A stretch of DNA of 64,000 nucleotides. It comes from a virus. A program made the position numbers and the translations under genes. The stretch is taken from positions 1 to 64,000 of IMG/VR virus record IMGVR_UViG_3300042934_000594; one strand, 5' to 3'. Shown piece after piece: positions 18,039-25,107 of this stretch; the stretch's first letter is position 1, and each line of letters opens with the position of its first letter. The notes beneath the pieces were generated by a model. That model did no database searches, was not told where the DNA came from, and saw nothing but the letters and a program-made list of their open reading frames with translations.

Positions 18039-18660
18039 ATCGCCCCGTTACAAGGCCCTGCCGCCGATGCACCTGCGCAAAGACCAGTTCGGTCGTTTGT
18101 TGCGGCTGCAATACGGCCCCAAGATCATGCAGGAATGCGTGAACCAGCACCGCCCATATGGCGACGACTGCTGGGACGGTGGGGTGACCGAGTTGCCCAT
18201 CCGGGAGGCTCGCCGTAAGCACCTGAACAAACTCAGACGCTACTGGCACCGCACTCAACCCAAACCCCTGGACACCACCAAGGTCAATGCGGAGCACCCG
18301 CGATACCCTGGGCACTATTTCTACCCGCTGGTCGGTAATGCCGCGCTGGTGGAGTTACCCCTGATTGACCGTATGAAAATACTGTCGGATGAGGGCAACT
18401 ACATGGTGATGCTGGCCAACCTGAATGACGAGGGCCAACGCACGGACGCTCTTTGCGCCTGTGACAATGCCCGCATCCCCACTCACCGTCGGCAGGACGC
18501 CCCAACGATACCTACGCTGGCCGAACACCTCAGCGCCTCACTGGCCGAAGTAAGGGCCACGTCACCCAATGCCCCGTCCCCCTACGGCAAGCTGTATGAA
18601 ACCACCCCCATCAGTGAGGAGGATTTTGTCAAGGCTTGGCAGGCGCCCTCCAAGGCATAA
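18019..18660 (+). CDS. Hypothetical protein, 213 aa
   Basis: ATG 18019 lies within the end of the preceding gene after GAGGAGTTAGAGC, a strong ribosome site. Basic N-terminal half (many Arg, Lys, His), soluble. The unit ends with a terminator at 18666. No family recognised. Confidence 0.64.
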   Translation: MRLLKSESPRYKALPPMHLRKDQFGRLLRLQYGPKIMQECVNQHRPYGDDCWDGGVTELPIREARRKHLNKLRRYWHRTQPKPLDTTKVNAEHPRYPGHYFYPLVGNAALVELPLIDRMKILSDEGNYMVMLANLNDEGQRTDALCACDNARIPTHRRQDAPTIPTLAEHLSASLAEVRATSPNAPSPYGKLYETTPISEEDFVKAWQAPSKA

Positions 18661-18665
18661 AAGCG

Positions 18666-18683
18666 GGCACCCTTCGGGGTGCC
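18666..18683 (+). terminator. TTCG-loop terminator with TTATGTCGTCTTTT tail
   Basis: Perfect stem GGCACCC/GGGTGCC, TTCG loop, then TGTTATGTCGTCTTTTCTTTTT. Confidence 0.85.
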
Positions 18684-18726
18684 TGTTATGTCGTCTTTTC
18701 TTTTTGATCGCACGGGTTTTGAAACC

Positions 18727-18734
18727 TATATGAC
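18727..18734 (+). promoter_or_regulatory. Putative phage RNA polymerase promoter, TATATGAC
   Basis: Part of CTATATGACTCAGG (18726-18739), the CTATATNACNCAGG motif also found at 11658 and 40309. A sigma70-like reading (TTGATC 18704-18709, 17 bases, TATATG) is also possible. It serves the repressor-like gene at 18791. Confidence 0.6.
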
Positions 18735-18740
18735 TCAGGT

Positions 18741-18761
18741 GTGAAAGCTGGCAGCTTTTAC
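18741..18761. promoter_or_regulatory. Palindromic operator candidate
   Basis: GTGAAAGCTG and CAGCTTTTAC are inverted around one central G, matching at 9 of 10 positions. The site begins two bases after the promoter-like motif and 30 bases before the ribbon-helix-helix gene, the expected place for an autoregulatory operator. Confidence 0.45.
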
Positions 18762-18790
18762 AAACACATACCACTTATTGGAGCAATACC

Positions 18791-19162
18791 ATGACTGAGA
18801 AGTCCAGGGGTCAAGGACACGCGTACCCATCACGTTTCGCGGACAAATTTGTCGTGCGTTTGGCCGATGGCGTGCGGGAACGCATTCTGGCGATGAGCAA
18901 AGAAAAGCACATGTCCATGAACAGCTTGATGCACGGCTGGGTCATGGAGGGCCTTCTGCGTGATGAAGGTGGGGCTGCCCGCTGGGTACCACGAAAGGGC
19001 ATGGTGATCTACGACACCCTTCAGTCTAAGGTCGGCGAGATCGTCGGCTTTACGTTAAGGCAGGGTGAGCTCTACATCAACTACGAAGACATAGAAGACC
19101 CCATGCGCGACCGCATCCTCACCCAACATGCGGCCGATTGCCAACCGTTCACGGTTTTCTAA
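18791..19162 (+). CDS. Arc-like ribbon-helix-helix DNA-binding protein
   Basis: Residues about 14-57 follow the Arc/MetJ ribbon-helix-helix pattern: DKFVVRLADGVRERILAMSK (strand then helix A) and HMSMNSLMHGWVMEGLL (helix B), as in phage P22 Arc. Such proteins act as dimers that insert a beta ribbon into the major groove of palindromic operators. A 65-residue C-terminal extension starting at KGMVIYDTL is not part of Arc and may sense a ligand or partner. The palindrome at 18741-18761 just upstream suggests autoregulation. Confidence 0.75.
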   Translation: MTEKSRGQGHAYPSRFADKFVVRLADGVRERILAMSKEKHMSMNSLMHGWVMEGLLRDEGGAARWVPRKGMVIYDTLQSKVGEIVGFTLRQGELYINYEDIEDPMRDRILTQHAADCQPFTVF

Positions 19163-19232
19163 TCCAGGTGGGGTTGCCCCGCCATTGTAAGTCCGGCTTT
19201 TGCCACCAAACTGCTATTAGGAGTTACCCAAG

Positions 19233-19940
19233 ATGAACATCAAATCGCGCGTCATCCACATGAACCTGCGCAACATTGTTCGCCATGTGACCGATACACC
19301 GGGCAACATCGAGCAAGTCCCGCATTACACCCTCTCTATTCAAAACCGAGGGGCTCGGGGTGTGGAATGGTACGGTGTGTTTATCCAGTCGATCAAACCT
19401 GCCGATCGCTGGACACCTGAAGACACGTACTTCATCAAGCGTTGCCTGTGTAACTTCGTCCGAGACTTGGGTGGGGATCGGCGTCTAAGCCTTGGGGTTG
19501 AGAAAACCGCTGAACAAATCATCGACGTGGGTCTGCGCCGTAAGCCCTCCGCACTGTACGCGGAAGGCCACCCAACGCTGCTTAAAGCGTACCTGACCAA
19601 TGGCCTGGAATTGGACGTCGTGCGCCCTGGTGCGCAGCTGGGGGACGTTGAGGGGTACGGTGGGTTTAAGATCGCCATCCCCGTGATGGGTCTGGTGCAT
19701 GAAGGGTTGGTTTACCACCGCGGACTGCCGCTGTACAACTACCTGGACGTGGGTCATGTCCCTGGTATTGTGCGGGAACATTTAAGTTTGCAGTTTCCTT
19801 TGTTCTTTGGGGGACAGCGTGAACTGTGCGTGACCCAAGACCTCGTTCCCCGAACTCGTAATCAACGTATGGCAGTCGTTGCCGTCCGTGATCAGGCCGC
19901 ATTCGCCAGCGGGCCTGGACTTTCTACTGACCAGCATTAA
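19233..19940 (+). CDS. Hypothetical protein, 235 aa
   Basis: ATG 19233 follows TTAGGAGTTACCCAAG. The first ten residues include a second possible start (residue 10). The protein is soluble and basic with a beta-rich C-terminal half. No family recognised; its neighbours are equally unknown. Confidence 0.64.
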   Translation: MNIKSRVIHMNLRNIVRHVTDTPGNIEQVPHYTLSIQNRGARGVEWYGVFIQSIKPADRWTPEDTYFIKRCLCNFVRDLGGDRRLSLGVEKTAEQIIDVGLRRKPSALYAEGHPTLLKAYLTNGLELDVVRPGAQLGDVEGYGGFKIAIPVMGLVHEGLVYHRGLPLYNYLDVGHVPGIVREHLSLQFPLFFGGQRELCVTQDLVPRTRNQRMAVVAVRDQAAFASGPGLSTDQH

Positions 19941-19997
19941 GATCTGAAGGGTTTTGCTGTTCCTCCCCTTCCTCTATGTCCCACTACGGATTGAGTT

Positions 19998-20507
19998 ATG
20001 AACCTGAATTTAAAGACCCAGATTATTCTAGCCCTGTCACTGGGTGCGCAGTTGACAGCGTATTCATCGTTTACTGACGCGGCTGAAGTGACCCTAAGGC
20101 TCGACAACACAGACAACACCGTGTCGGCGTACCGTGACGACACGTTGGTGGAATCGGACCTTGCGTTCAGCACAGGTGATCGGGTGGACAACAAGTGGCA
20201 GCTCACCGACGCTGCCGAAGAAGTCCTGGCCCGTACCCTGACCGATTGGTCGGTCAAACGGCACCTGCGCATGATCAAGCCGCACTTGGCGATCATCCGT
20301 GAGGCGTTCCCTGACGTCACCCTGTGGCGACTGCGTGATGTCCGCCTGACTGATGTAAACGGCTTTGCGGTGATCGCCCGGTACCGTGAAGGTGATCCTG
20401 ATCGTCTACCGTGCCCAAGCATGGGCGGCTTCGGTCTTTCCACTGATGGGCGGTCTATTGTGTATGTCGAGGCCGAGATCTGGCGTTACGAACCGTTGCA
20501 AGAATAA
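19998..20507 (+). CDS. Possible exported protein, 169 aa
   Basis: The N-terminus MNLNLKTQIILALSLGAQL followed by TAYSSFTDAAE looks like a weak Sec signal peptide with a cleavage site near residue 29. The mature part is acidic and soluble. If the signal is real, the product acts in the periplasm; if not, it is a soluble cytoplasmic protein. ATG 19998 has only a weak ribosome site (TTGAGTT). Confidence 0.58.
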   Translation: MNLNLKTQIILALSLGAQLTAYSSFTDAAEVTLRLDNTDNTVSAYRDDTLVESDLAFSTGDRVDNKWQLTDAAEEVLARTLTDWSVKRHLRMIKPHLAIIREAFPDVTLWRLRDVRLTDVNGFAVIARYREGDPDRLPCPSMGGFGLSTDGRSIVYVEAEIWRYEPLQE

Positions 20508-20517
20508 CGAGGTAGGT

Positions 20518-20967
20518 ATGCTGTCGCAGTTAATCGTGATTGACTTTACAGGAGGTCAACGGAAGTTCAGCTTTGGTGAGTTCAGTGGGGCGCACGACAG
20601 TGCCGTCTCCCACGTCAACTCCCGACCGCTGGCTGACGAAATGACATACCTGTTTAACTACGACAGGTACCACTCCAACCGAACGCTGCTCCAAGTCGTC
20701 TTTCTGTTCGCCAGCAGTACAGAAGCTGAGTTTTGCCATCGGGCCAATCCCGATCCCAAAGCCCAAGCCTTCTGTCAACGGATCGAGGAGTTGGCGCTGC
20801 GTTACCGGGCTCTTACTAGCAGTCGGTTAAGTGTCGTGAAATACGATGGGTGGAACACACTCTGTGAGTTCAGCTCCACCGAACATGACCTGACTCTCAG
20901 TAACCAACTGGACTGGTTAACGTGTCCGATGACTGACTTACCGGATCCACCGGGAACCGATGCTTAA
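20518..20967 (+). CDS. Hypothetical protein, 149 aa
   Basis: ATG 20518 is supported by AACGAGGTAGGT and starts 11 bases after the preceding stop; an upstream in-frame ATG (20386) would run through the previous gene. Soluble, mixed composition, no motif recognised. Confidence 0.62.
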   Translation: MLSQLIVIDFTGGQRKFSFGEFSGAHDSAVSHVNSRPLADEMTYLFNYDRYHSNRTLLQVVFLFASSTEAEFCHRANPDPKAQAFCQRIEELALRYRALTSSRLSVVKYDGWNTLCEFSSTEHDLTLSNQLDWLTCPMTDLPDPPGTDA

Positions 20968-21010
20968 GTTATGCGCCTGTGTGTCACCCCTAACCGAAAA
21001 GGAACGTGGT

Positions 21011-21142
21011 ATGGAAAATCCATTGCTTGACCAGATCCACCACAAGCGTCGCATCCGTCAATTGTTCTACGTCACTGTATTCGCCGTTCTGGCCGTATCG
21101 CTGACGCACATCGTGGTCAAAGGCATTTTGCCAATGTTCTAA
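21011..21142 (+). CDS. 43-aa single-pass membrane peptide
   Basis: ATG 21011 is preceded by AAAAGGAACGTGGT. A basic stretch (HHKRRIRQ) is followed by one hydrophobic segment at about residues 19-40, giving a cytoplasmic N-terminus by the positive-inside rule. A terminator follows at 21148. No family recognised. Confidence 0.6.
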   Translation: MENPLLDQIHHKRRIRQLFYVTVFAVLAVSLTHIVVKGILPMF

Positions 21143-21147
21143 TTGTG

Positions 21148-21172
21148 TCCTCCCTACACCCGTGGGGAGGGC
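21148..21172 (+). terminator. Hairpin terminator
   Basis: Stem TCCTCCC/GGGAGGG extended inward by CAC/GTG, then CTTTATACC. Confidence 0.75.
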
Positions 21173-21197
21173 TTTATACCCTTCTGGGAGCAGTACC

Positions 21198-21434
21198 GTG
21201 TCCACAACCAAAACTGAAACAACGATTGCTGAATTCACCCTGGCCGAGCACTTTAAAGCTCATATCCAAATTGTGCGGATCGTTGAGATCAGCCCGACTG
21301 AGAAGTTTGAGTCGTACCGTATCGACATTAATGAGAACGGTGTGGTGGTGAGCCATACTCGTGAAACCCAACTCGCCACCTGGGACCTCTTCCAAGTGGC
21401 GGTTGAACAGATTGTAGAAAAGGCGAAGAACTAA
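21198..21434 (+). CDS. Hypothetical protein, 78 aa, GTG start
   Basis: GTG 21198 is set by CTGGGAGCAGTACC; no ATG is available in a useful place. The protein is helical with acidic and basic residues alternating, soluble. The next gene starts one base after its stop. Function unknown. Confidence 0.6.
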   Translation: MSTTKTETTIAEFTLAEHFKAHIQIVRIVEISPTEKFESYRIDINENGVVVSHTRETQLATWDLFQVAVEQIVEKAKN

Positions 21435-21435
21435 A

Positions 21436-21798
21436 ATGGCTGACCTACCCGTAGTTACCGTGGACCGTAAAACCCTGGTCGAACGCCTGAAGATGCAGTT
21501 AGCCAGCCGTCTGTTACTGCGCCGCTACAAGGCACAAGAGATTTACGCCATGCTGGATGCGTACATCGCGGGTGAACAGTCCGAGGTGGAGCAGCTGATT
21601 GTCGAGCTGGTGACGCACGCCACTCGCGATCGTGTCTTGTTGGGGATGCTCTGCGAACCCAACATCGGTGAAGTCATTCAATTCCCCCATCACACCACCC
21701 ACTACGCCGTGGAGCTCTCAGGTTCCCTACCTAAGCCGGTGCTGACCACCCTGCACGCCTTTCTCAACGAGCCTAAAGAGGTTGCTGTAGATGCCTAA
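21436..21798 (+). CDS. Hypothetical protein, 120 aa
   Basis: Starts one base after the preceding stop. Mostly helical (LVERLKMQLASRLLLRRYKA), with a less ordered C-terminal third. No motif recognised. It is the last gene before a 230-base segment that may encode a small RNA. Confidence 0.64.
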   Translation: MADLPVVTVDRKTLVERLKMQLASRLLLRRYKAQEIYAMLDAYIAGEQSEVEQLIVELVTHATRDRVLLGMLCEPNIGEVIQFPHHTTHYAVELSGSLPKPVLTTLHAFLNEPKEVAVDA

Positions 21799-21836
21799 AT
21801 TCATGAATGATGACGAATAGACATCACTTTTGTGTA

Positions 21837-21845
21837 TGGTATGTT
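21837..21845 (+). promoter_or_regulatory. Extended -10 promoter candidate TGGTATGTT
   Basis: TGG followed by TATGTT in ATGGTATGTTAG; the ATGGTAT core matches the tRNA-array promoters at 24560 and 25691. No clear -35 element. It would start transcription near 21853. Confidence 0.4.
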
Positions 21846-21852
21846 AGACACT

Positions 21853-22003
21853 GTCTGACTGCTCTTTCACAACTTAAGCACTACCCCCAGCGGAATGGTC
21901 CGCATTAAAGCACCCTTGTCAGCGACTGGGTGCGTTGAGCAACGTGCGCAAGCATCAGGCTCAACAGATACACACGTCATAGGCCCTCCCGATTGGGAGG
22001 GCT
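21853..22003 (+). ncRNA. Candidate small RNA or long leader
   Basis: No open frame with a ribosome site is found here. The segment runs from a promoter-like ATGGTATGTT to a strong hairpin terminator at 21983, so it could give a free transcript of about 150 nt. Alternatively it is simply an untranslated leader cut short by the terminator. Confidence 0.35.
21983..22002 (+). terminator. Hairpin terminator with TTTATGCCGTCT tail
   Basis: Perfect stem GCCCTCCC/GGGAGGGC with GATT loop; CATAG on the left and TTTATGCCGTCT on the right give the full form of this genome's recurring element. Confidence 0.85.
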
Positions 22004-22032
22004 TTATGCCGTCTCAACCAAACGGAGGCTTC

Positions 22033-22296
22033 ATGGTTATTCAAGAGGAGGGCGATGGGTCAGTGCATCTAGAAGAAGGTCCGGTTCACGTTTACTTGGG
22101 TCGCGACTTGACTCACTTGAAAGAAATCCACCACGGTTACGATCCACGTGACAGTTATCTGTGGATAGATCCATTGGGAGTAAGGCACATGCTTGTAACA
22201 AGTCCACACCTGCACAAAATCATCGACCCTGCCGTCAAACATCGGATTGGGGCTGAACTGTTTATCGATTACTGTTGTAATCACAAAGGACTCTAA
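22033..22296 (+). CDS. Hypothetical protein, 87 aa
   Basis: ATG 22033 follows AACGGAGGCTTC. A short acidic N-terminus is followed by a His-rich region (ten histidines in all) and two adjacent cysteines near the end (DYCCNHKG), so metal binding is possible. Single-gene unit between terminators at 21983 and 22305. Confidence 0.62.
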   Translation: MVIQEEGDGSVHLEEGPVHVYLGRDLTHLKEIHHGYDPRDSYLWIDPLGVRHMLVTSPHLHKIIDPAVKHRIGAELFIDYCCNHKGL

Positions 22297-22304
22297 CGCT
22301 AAAT

Positions 22305-22324
22305 GCCCTCCCGCTGGGGAGGGC
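22305..22324 (+). terminator. Hairpin terminator
   Basis: Stem GCCCTCCC/GGGAGGGC, loop GCTG, then CTATAACTCTTTATTTTTTTATT. Confidence 0.85.
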
Positions 22325-22356
22325 CTATAACTCTTTATTTTTTTATTGGCTGATTC

Positions 22357-22364
22357 TATGTAAT
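22357..22364 (+). promoter_or_regulatory. Putative phage RNA polymerase promoter, TATGTAAT
   Basis: TATGTAAT lies 24 bases before ATG 22389 and differs by one base from the TATGTAAC seen at 5105, 36530 and 61384. Confidence 0.4.
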
Positions 22365-22388
22365 TTCCTTATTCCCAGGTACCGCACC

Positions 22389-23081
22389 ATGCTTGAAGCC
22401 CTGCTCAGCGGTAAACCCGCCATCTTTTCACAAGCCCCCGTACTGATGCTCGACCCGAGCAATCTGGCAACCGGCTCGACCGCTATCGCTGACAGCTCAG
22501 GGAAGGCTGTGACCGTGACCAACACTGGGGTAGTGGTAGCCAACAAAGGACCTAAGGCCGGGATGAAGTCGCTGTACTTCAGCAACACGGCGAACTGTTA
22601 CCTGCGCCTGCCGTATGCGCAGCTTCCCAACCTGCTGCGTGGTGACTTCACCATCGAGTTCTGGTACCAGCCTGAATCGCTACCCAACGGCGTTGAGGCC
22701 ATTATCGCTCAGTGGGCTCAAATCACCAACAAGGGTGGTTTCCTTACACACACCGGTTCGGGCAACCGCATCTTCACGTGGGGGCCCTACAGCGAGAACG
22801 CTGCCCTTAACACCGAATCGCAAGACACCATCGGCGTCTGGCGACACACAGCCATTGTGCGCAAGGACGGTGTCTTCAGCTTCTTCACGGATGGTACGTA
22901 CCGAAGCGGTGGATCGCGGCCAGAGTCGCGTGACCAGATCGGCGTGGACTGGACCGTGGGGGCCTACTTCGGGCCTGGCAACGGTATCCCACAAAGTGGA
23001 TACGCCCGTTTGAACGGTTGGATAGCAGGATTGCGTGTTTATACCGCGGCCAAATACACCAGTAATTTCACCCCTGCTTAA
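22389..23081 (+). CDS. LamG/concanavalin A-like lectin-fold tail protein
   Basis: The pattern DFTIEFWYQPESL (near residue 82), a middle IFTWGPYSENA, then WRHTAIVRKDGVFSFFTDG (near 155) and a C-terminal IAGLRVYTAAKYTSNF is that of LamG/concanavalin A-like jelly-roll domains, which bind sugars. In phages these sit on tail fibres or baseplate decorations and contact host polysaccharide. The protein starts MLEALLSGKP, an N-terminus shared with the next two genes. About 230 residues, a single domain. Confidence 0.72.
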   Translation: MLEALLSGKPAIFSQAPVLMLDPSNLATGSTAIADSSGKAVTVTNTGVVVANKGPKAGMKSLYFSNTANCYLRLPYAQLPNLLRGDFTIEFWYQPESLPNGVEAIIAQWAQITNKGGFLTHTGSGNRIFTWGPYSENAALNTESQDTIGVWRHTAIVRKDGVFSFFTDGTYRSGGSRPESRDQIGVDWTVGAYFGPGNGIPQSGYARLNGWIAGLRVYTAAKYTSNFTPA

Positions 23082-23091
23082 TAGGTGCTGT

Positions 23092-23775
23092 ATGTACGAA
23101 GCGTTACTCACGGTTCAAAAGAAAGCCAATGGCGGTGGCCCAGGCCCTAAGACTCTGGTGGCGGGTGACGCCACCAACGGTTTCTACGGAGAAGTGGCTG
23201 CTGCTGATCTCTTTACCGCGACTGAACTGGCGACCCTAACTGGGGCGAATGCGTATGGGACTACCATCAATGACACCACCCCGTGGCTTAAATGCAGCCT
23301 GGACGGCAACGTGGTGTACCTGCCCAAGAAACCTATTCGCCACAGCATGACCTGGTTTCAGATTGATGCCCTAAAGATGCGCACCAAAGCCCAAGACAAG
23401 CAAGTCAGTAAAGACGGCCTGTCATATCGAGTGCGTTCAATGTCGGGGGTGGGCAGTACCTGGACAGGGGTGCAGGGTGAAGACCCACCGGGATGTTCGG
23501 ACAGTGAGTACAACCGGTTGATCTACCGGCTGTGTGTGCTGAACCCACCCAGTGAGACGCCGCCGGTGTTAGGCAGCTACACGCTCGATGACCTGGGGCT
23601 GACCCTGGGCCCTGGGTGCTGTCTGATTTGCCAGGAAGGCGGTAACACCTACGTCCAACGCAACGGGGGTGGTAACGCGACTAACACCAACTCCTGGCAC
23701 TCGCTGCAATCGGGCGTGCGTTCGGACCTGTCTGACCAATATCGTGGGTGGCGACCGATCTTGGAATTGCTCTAA
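23092..23775 (+). CDS. Tail-fibre module protein, paralogue of 63031-63741
   Basis: ATG 23092 gives MYEALLTVQKK. Residues about 20-100 (GFYGEV...TPWLKCSLDGNVVYLPKKPIR) match residues 70-150 of the protein encoded at 63031-63741 (WYGEV...TPWLKFMVDGNYVYTPKLPI), and both end SEYNRLI or SEWNRLF...GWRPILELL or CWRPVLEQL. The WRP-LEL end is common in phage tail-fibre tips. A virion tail role is therefore likely. Two adjacent cysteines (GPGCCLICQ) are unusual for a fibre. Confidence 0.68.
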   Translation: MYEALLTVQKKANGGGPGPKTLVAGDATNGFYGEVAAADLFTATELATLTGANAYGTTINDTTPWLKCSLDGNVVYLPKKPIRHSMTWFQIDALKMRTKAQDKQVSKDGLSYRVRSMSGVGSTWTGVQGEDPPGCSDSEYNRLIYRLCVLNPPSETPPVLGSYTLDDLGLTLGPGCCLICQEGGNTYVQRNGGGNATNTNSWHSLQSGVRSDLSDQYRGWRPILELL

Positions 23776-23833
23776 CCCTTTCTTTAATTCTGGCGGATAA
23801 CTACCGCCCTCCTGCTCTCTAGTAGGCCTCGCA

Positions 23834-24541
23834 ATGATTGAAGCTCTTTTGCAACACTCAGGACCCTTTCGTGAAGACACCGGGAACGTGCTCTTTCTAT
23901 TTGACCCCGAAACCGGCACGGACCTCATGGGCTCAACGCCCACGGTGGCCTATACCAACTCCGCAGGGCCAGATGCTTTCGCCATCCGGGGCAAACCTAC
24001 TTATGCCCTCCCAAACACCAATGCGGGTCTGACCATCACTCTGGCCACACCGCTAAACCTTCAAGGCAAGAACTGGACACTGGAGTGGTCCACGTACAAC
24101 ACAGGTGCGTTTTCTGCCTACGCTTGGGAATTGGGTTTGGTAAACGCCAGTGCAGGGATTCAGGCGCGGTATGGCAACTCAGGTTTTGGCAGTCGTCTGC
24201 AAGTGGGGACTAACTTTCGAACGGTTGGAGCCGCCTGGAACCCACCGGTGTCTAACGCCTCGACGTTGAACGTGCTTAAAGAATACGCCCTGGTCTGCAA
24301 GAACAACGCCATCAGTATGTTTGTTGACGGCAAGAAACAAAAGTTCGCCAACGGAACCGGGTCAGTGTACAACACTGATTCGTTTGCCCCTGCTGATGAC
24401 TTGTCGGGTTTGACCCGGATCATTGCCGGCTTTCAAGGCAGTACGGTCCCGGCGGTAATCAGTAAGCACGGACGCATTCGCATCAGTGACTTTGCCCGCT
24501 ACACCCGCGACTACGAACCTAAGTTGTTGGAAATGGTGTAA
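23834..24541 (+). CDS. LamG-like lectin-fold tail protein
   Basis: NWTLEWSTYNTG (near residue 78), EYALVCKNNAISMFVDG (near 155) and GRIRISDFARYTRDY (near 215) give the same jelly-roll signature as 22389-23081, so the two are diverged copies. It starts MIEALLQHSG. With its two neighbours it forms a cassette of host-surface-binding tail proteins. Its stop overlaps the tRNA-array promoter by one base. Confidence 0.7.
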   Translation: MIEALLQHSGPFREDTGNVLFLFDPETGTDLMGSTPTVAYTNSAGPDAFAIRGKPTYALPNTNAGLTITLATPLNLQGKNWTLEWSTYNTGAFSAYAWELGLVNASAGIQARYGNSGFGSRLQVGTNFRTVGAAWNPPVSNASTLNVLKEYALVCKNNAISMFVDGKKQKFANGTGSVYNTDSFAPADDLSGLTRIIAGFQGSTVPAVISKHGRIRISDFARYTRDYEPKLLEMV

Positions 24542-24568
24542 AAGAATACTGGCGGTAGTATGGTATAC
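24541..24568 (+). promoter_or_regulatory. tRNA-array promoter, copy 1
   Basis: AAAGAATACTG, 8 bases, ATGGTATAC. The TGGTATAC part is an extended -10 element (TGNTATAAT type). The same bipartite motif with the same spacing occurs at 25672-25699. Transcription should begin a few bases before the tRNA-Tyr gene. Confidence 0.65.
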
Positions 24569-24590
24569 AGGAGCAGTCTGTCCCTGTAAT

Positions 24591-24675
24591 GGAGAGGTTC
24601 CCGAGCGGTCAAAGGGAGGGGACTGTAAATCCCCCGTCGTGTACTTCGAAGGTTCGAATCCTTCCCTCTCCACCA
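24591..24675 (+). tRNA. tRNA-Tyr (GTA)
   Basis: Acceptor GGAGAGG/CCTCTCC, discriminator A and encoded CCA. Anticodon GTA at 24625-24627, a long class II variable arm and the T arm GGTTCGAATCC. A full bacterial-type tRNA-Tyr. Confidence 0.93.
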
Positions 24676-24681
24676 TTTCAT

Positions 24682-24760
24682 TGGGGCATAGCCAAGTCTG
24701 GCCTAAGGCAACAGGTTTTGATCCTGTCATTCGTTGGTTCGAATCCAACTGCCCTTACCA
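24682..24760 (+). tRNA. tRNA-Gln (TTG)
   Basis: Anticodon stem ACAGG/CCTGT with loop TTTTGAT gives TTG. Acceptor TGGGGCA/TGCCCTT with a weak first pair, as usual for tRNA-Gln, then A and encoded CCA. T arm GTTGGTTCGAATCCAAC. Six bases after tRNA-Tyr, so co-transcribed. Confidence 0.88.
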
Positions 24761-24765
24761 TTTAC

Positions 24766-24852
24766 GACCCTTTGCCATTGCCCGCGCTTGCCTATGTGCG
24801 AACAGCGCAGGAGGCGTCGCATTAACCCAGCGGTACGTCCGCTGGGAGGGTC
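24766..24852 (+). ncRNA. tRNA-sized structured element A
   Basis: Closed by GACCCT (24766-24771) and AGGGTC (24847-24852). It contains an arm GCGCT/AGCGC and, stacked on the closing stem, an 8-bp perfect hairpin CCCAGCGG/CCGCTGGG (24826-24846). No T arm or D arm consensus. Could be an RNA gene or a folded spacer. Confidence 0.35.
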
Positions 24853-24860
24853 ACCCTTGT

Positions 24861-25019
24861 TTGAAGCGTTGAGAGCGAGTGGTGGAACATGGTATACGTG
24901 GGGGATAGCATCCCCTAGTCGGGGAATATAGACTCCGGCCGCCTGTCCGTTGGTGCCTTCGTGGTTTGCGGGTTCGAACCCCGCCTCAGAGAGAACGGAT
25001 CATATTCTCAACGCTTCAA
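24861..25019 (+). ncRNA. tRNA-like element B inside a 14-bp stem
   Basis: TTGAAGCGTTGAGA (24861-24874) is perfectly complementary to 25006-25019. Inside are a D-arm-like AGTGGTGGAACATGGTATACG, a hairpin GGGGATAGCATCCCC, and a perfect T arm GCGGG-TTCGAAC-CCCGC (24968-24984), as in tRNA-Leu. The segment between D-like and T arms is about 70 nt, far too long for a tRNA, and the nucleotides after the T arm do not pair with a 5' acceptor. Either a disrupted tRNA-Leu or a new structured RNA. Confidence 0.45.
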
Positions 25020-25026
25020 CTTTTTA

Positions 25027-25103
25027 GACGCCGTAGCTCAGTTGGTTAGAGCACTAGCCTGTCACGCTAGGGGTCGAGGGTTCGAGTCCCTTCGGTGTCG
25101 CCA
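25027..25103 (+). tRNA. tRNA-Asp (GTC)
   Basis: Acceptor GACGCCG/CGGTGTC, discriminator G, encoded CCA; D arm AGCTCAGTTGGTTAGAGC; anticodon GTC at 25061-25063; T arm AGGGTTCGAGTCCCT. Canonical in every arm. Confidence 0.95.
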
Positions 25104-25107
25104 TATT

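Noticed and set aside
24889-24897. ATGGTATAC as a third tRNA-array promoter
   Set aside because: It lacks the AAAGAATACTG half and falls where a tRNA D-loop would be, so it is more simply part of the tRNA-like element.
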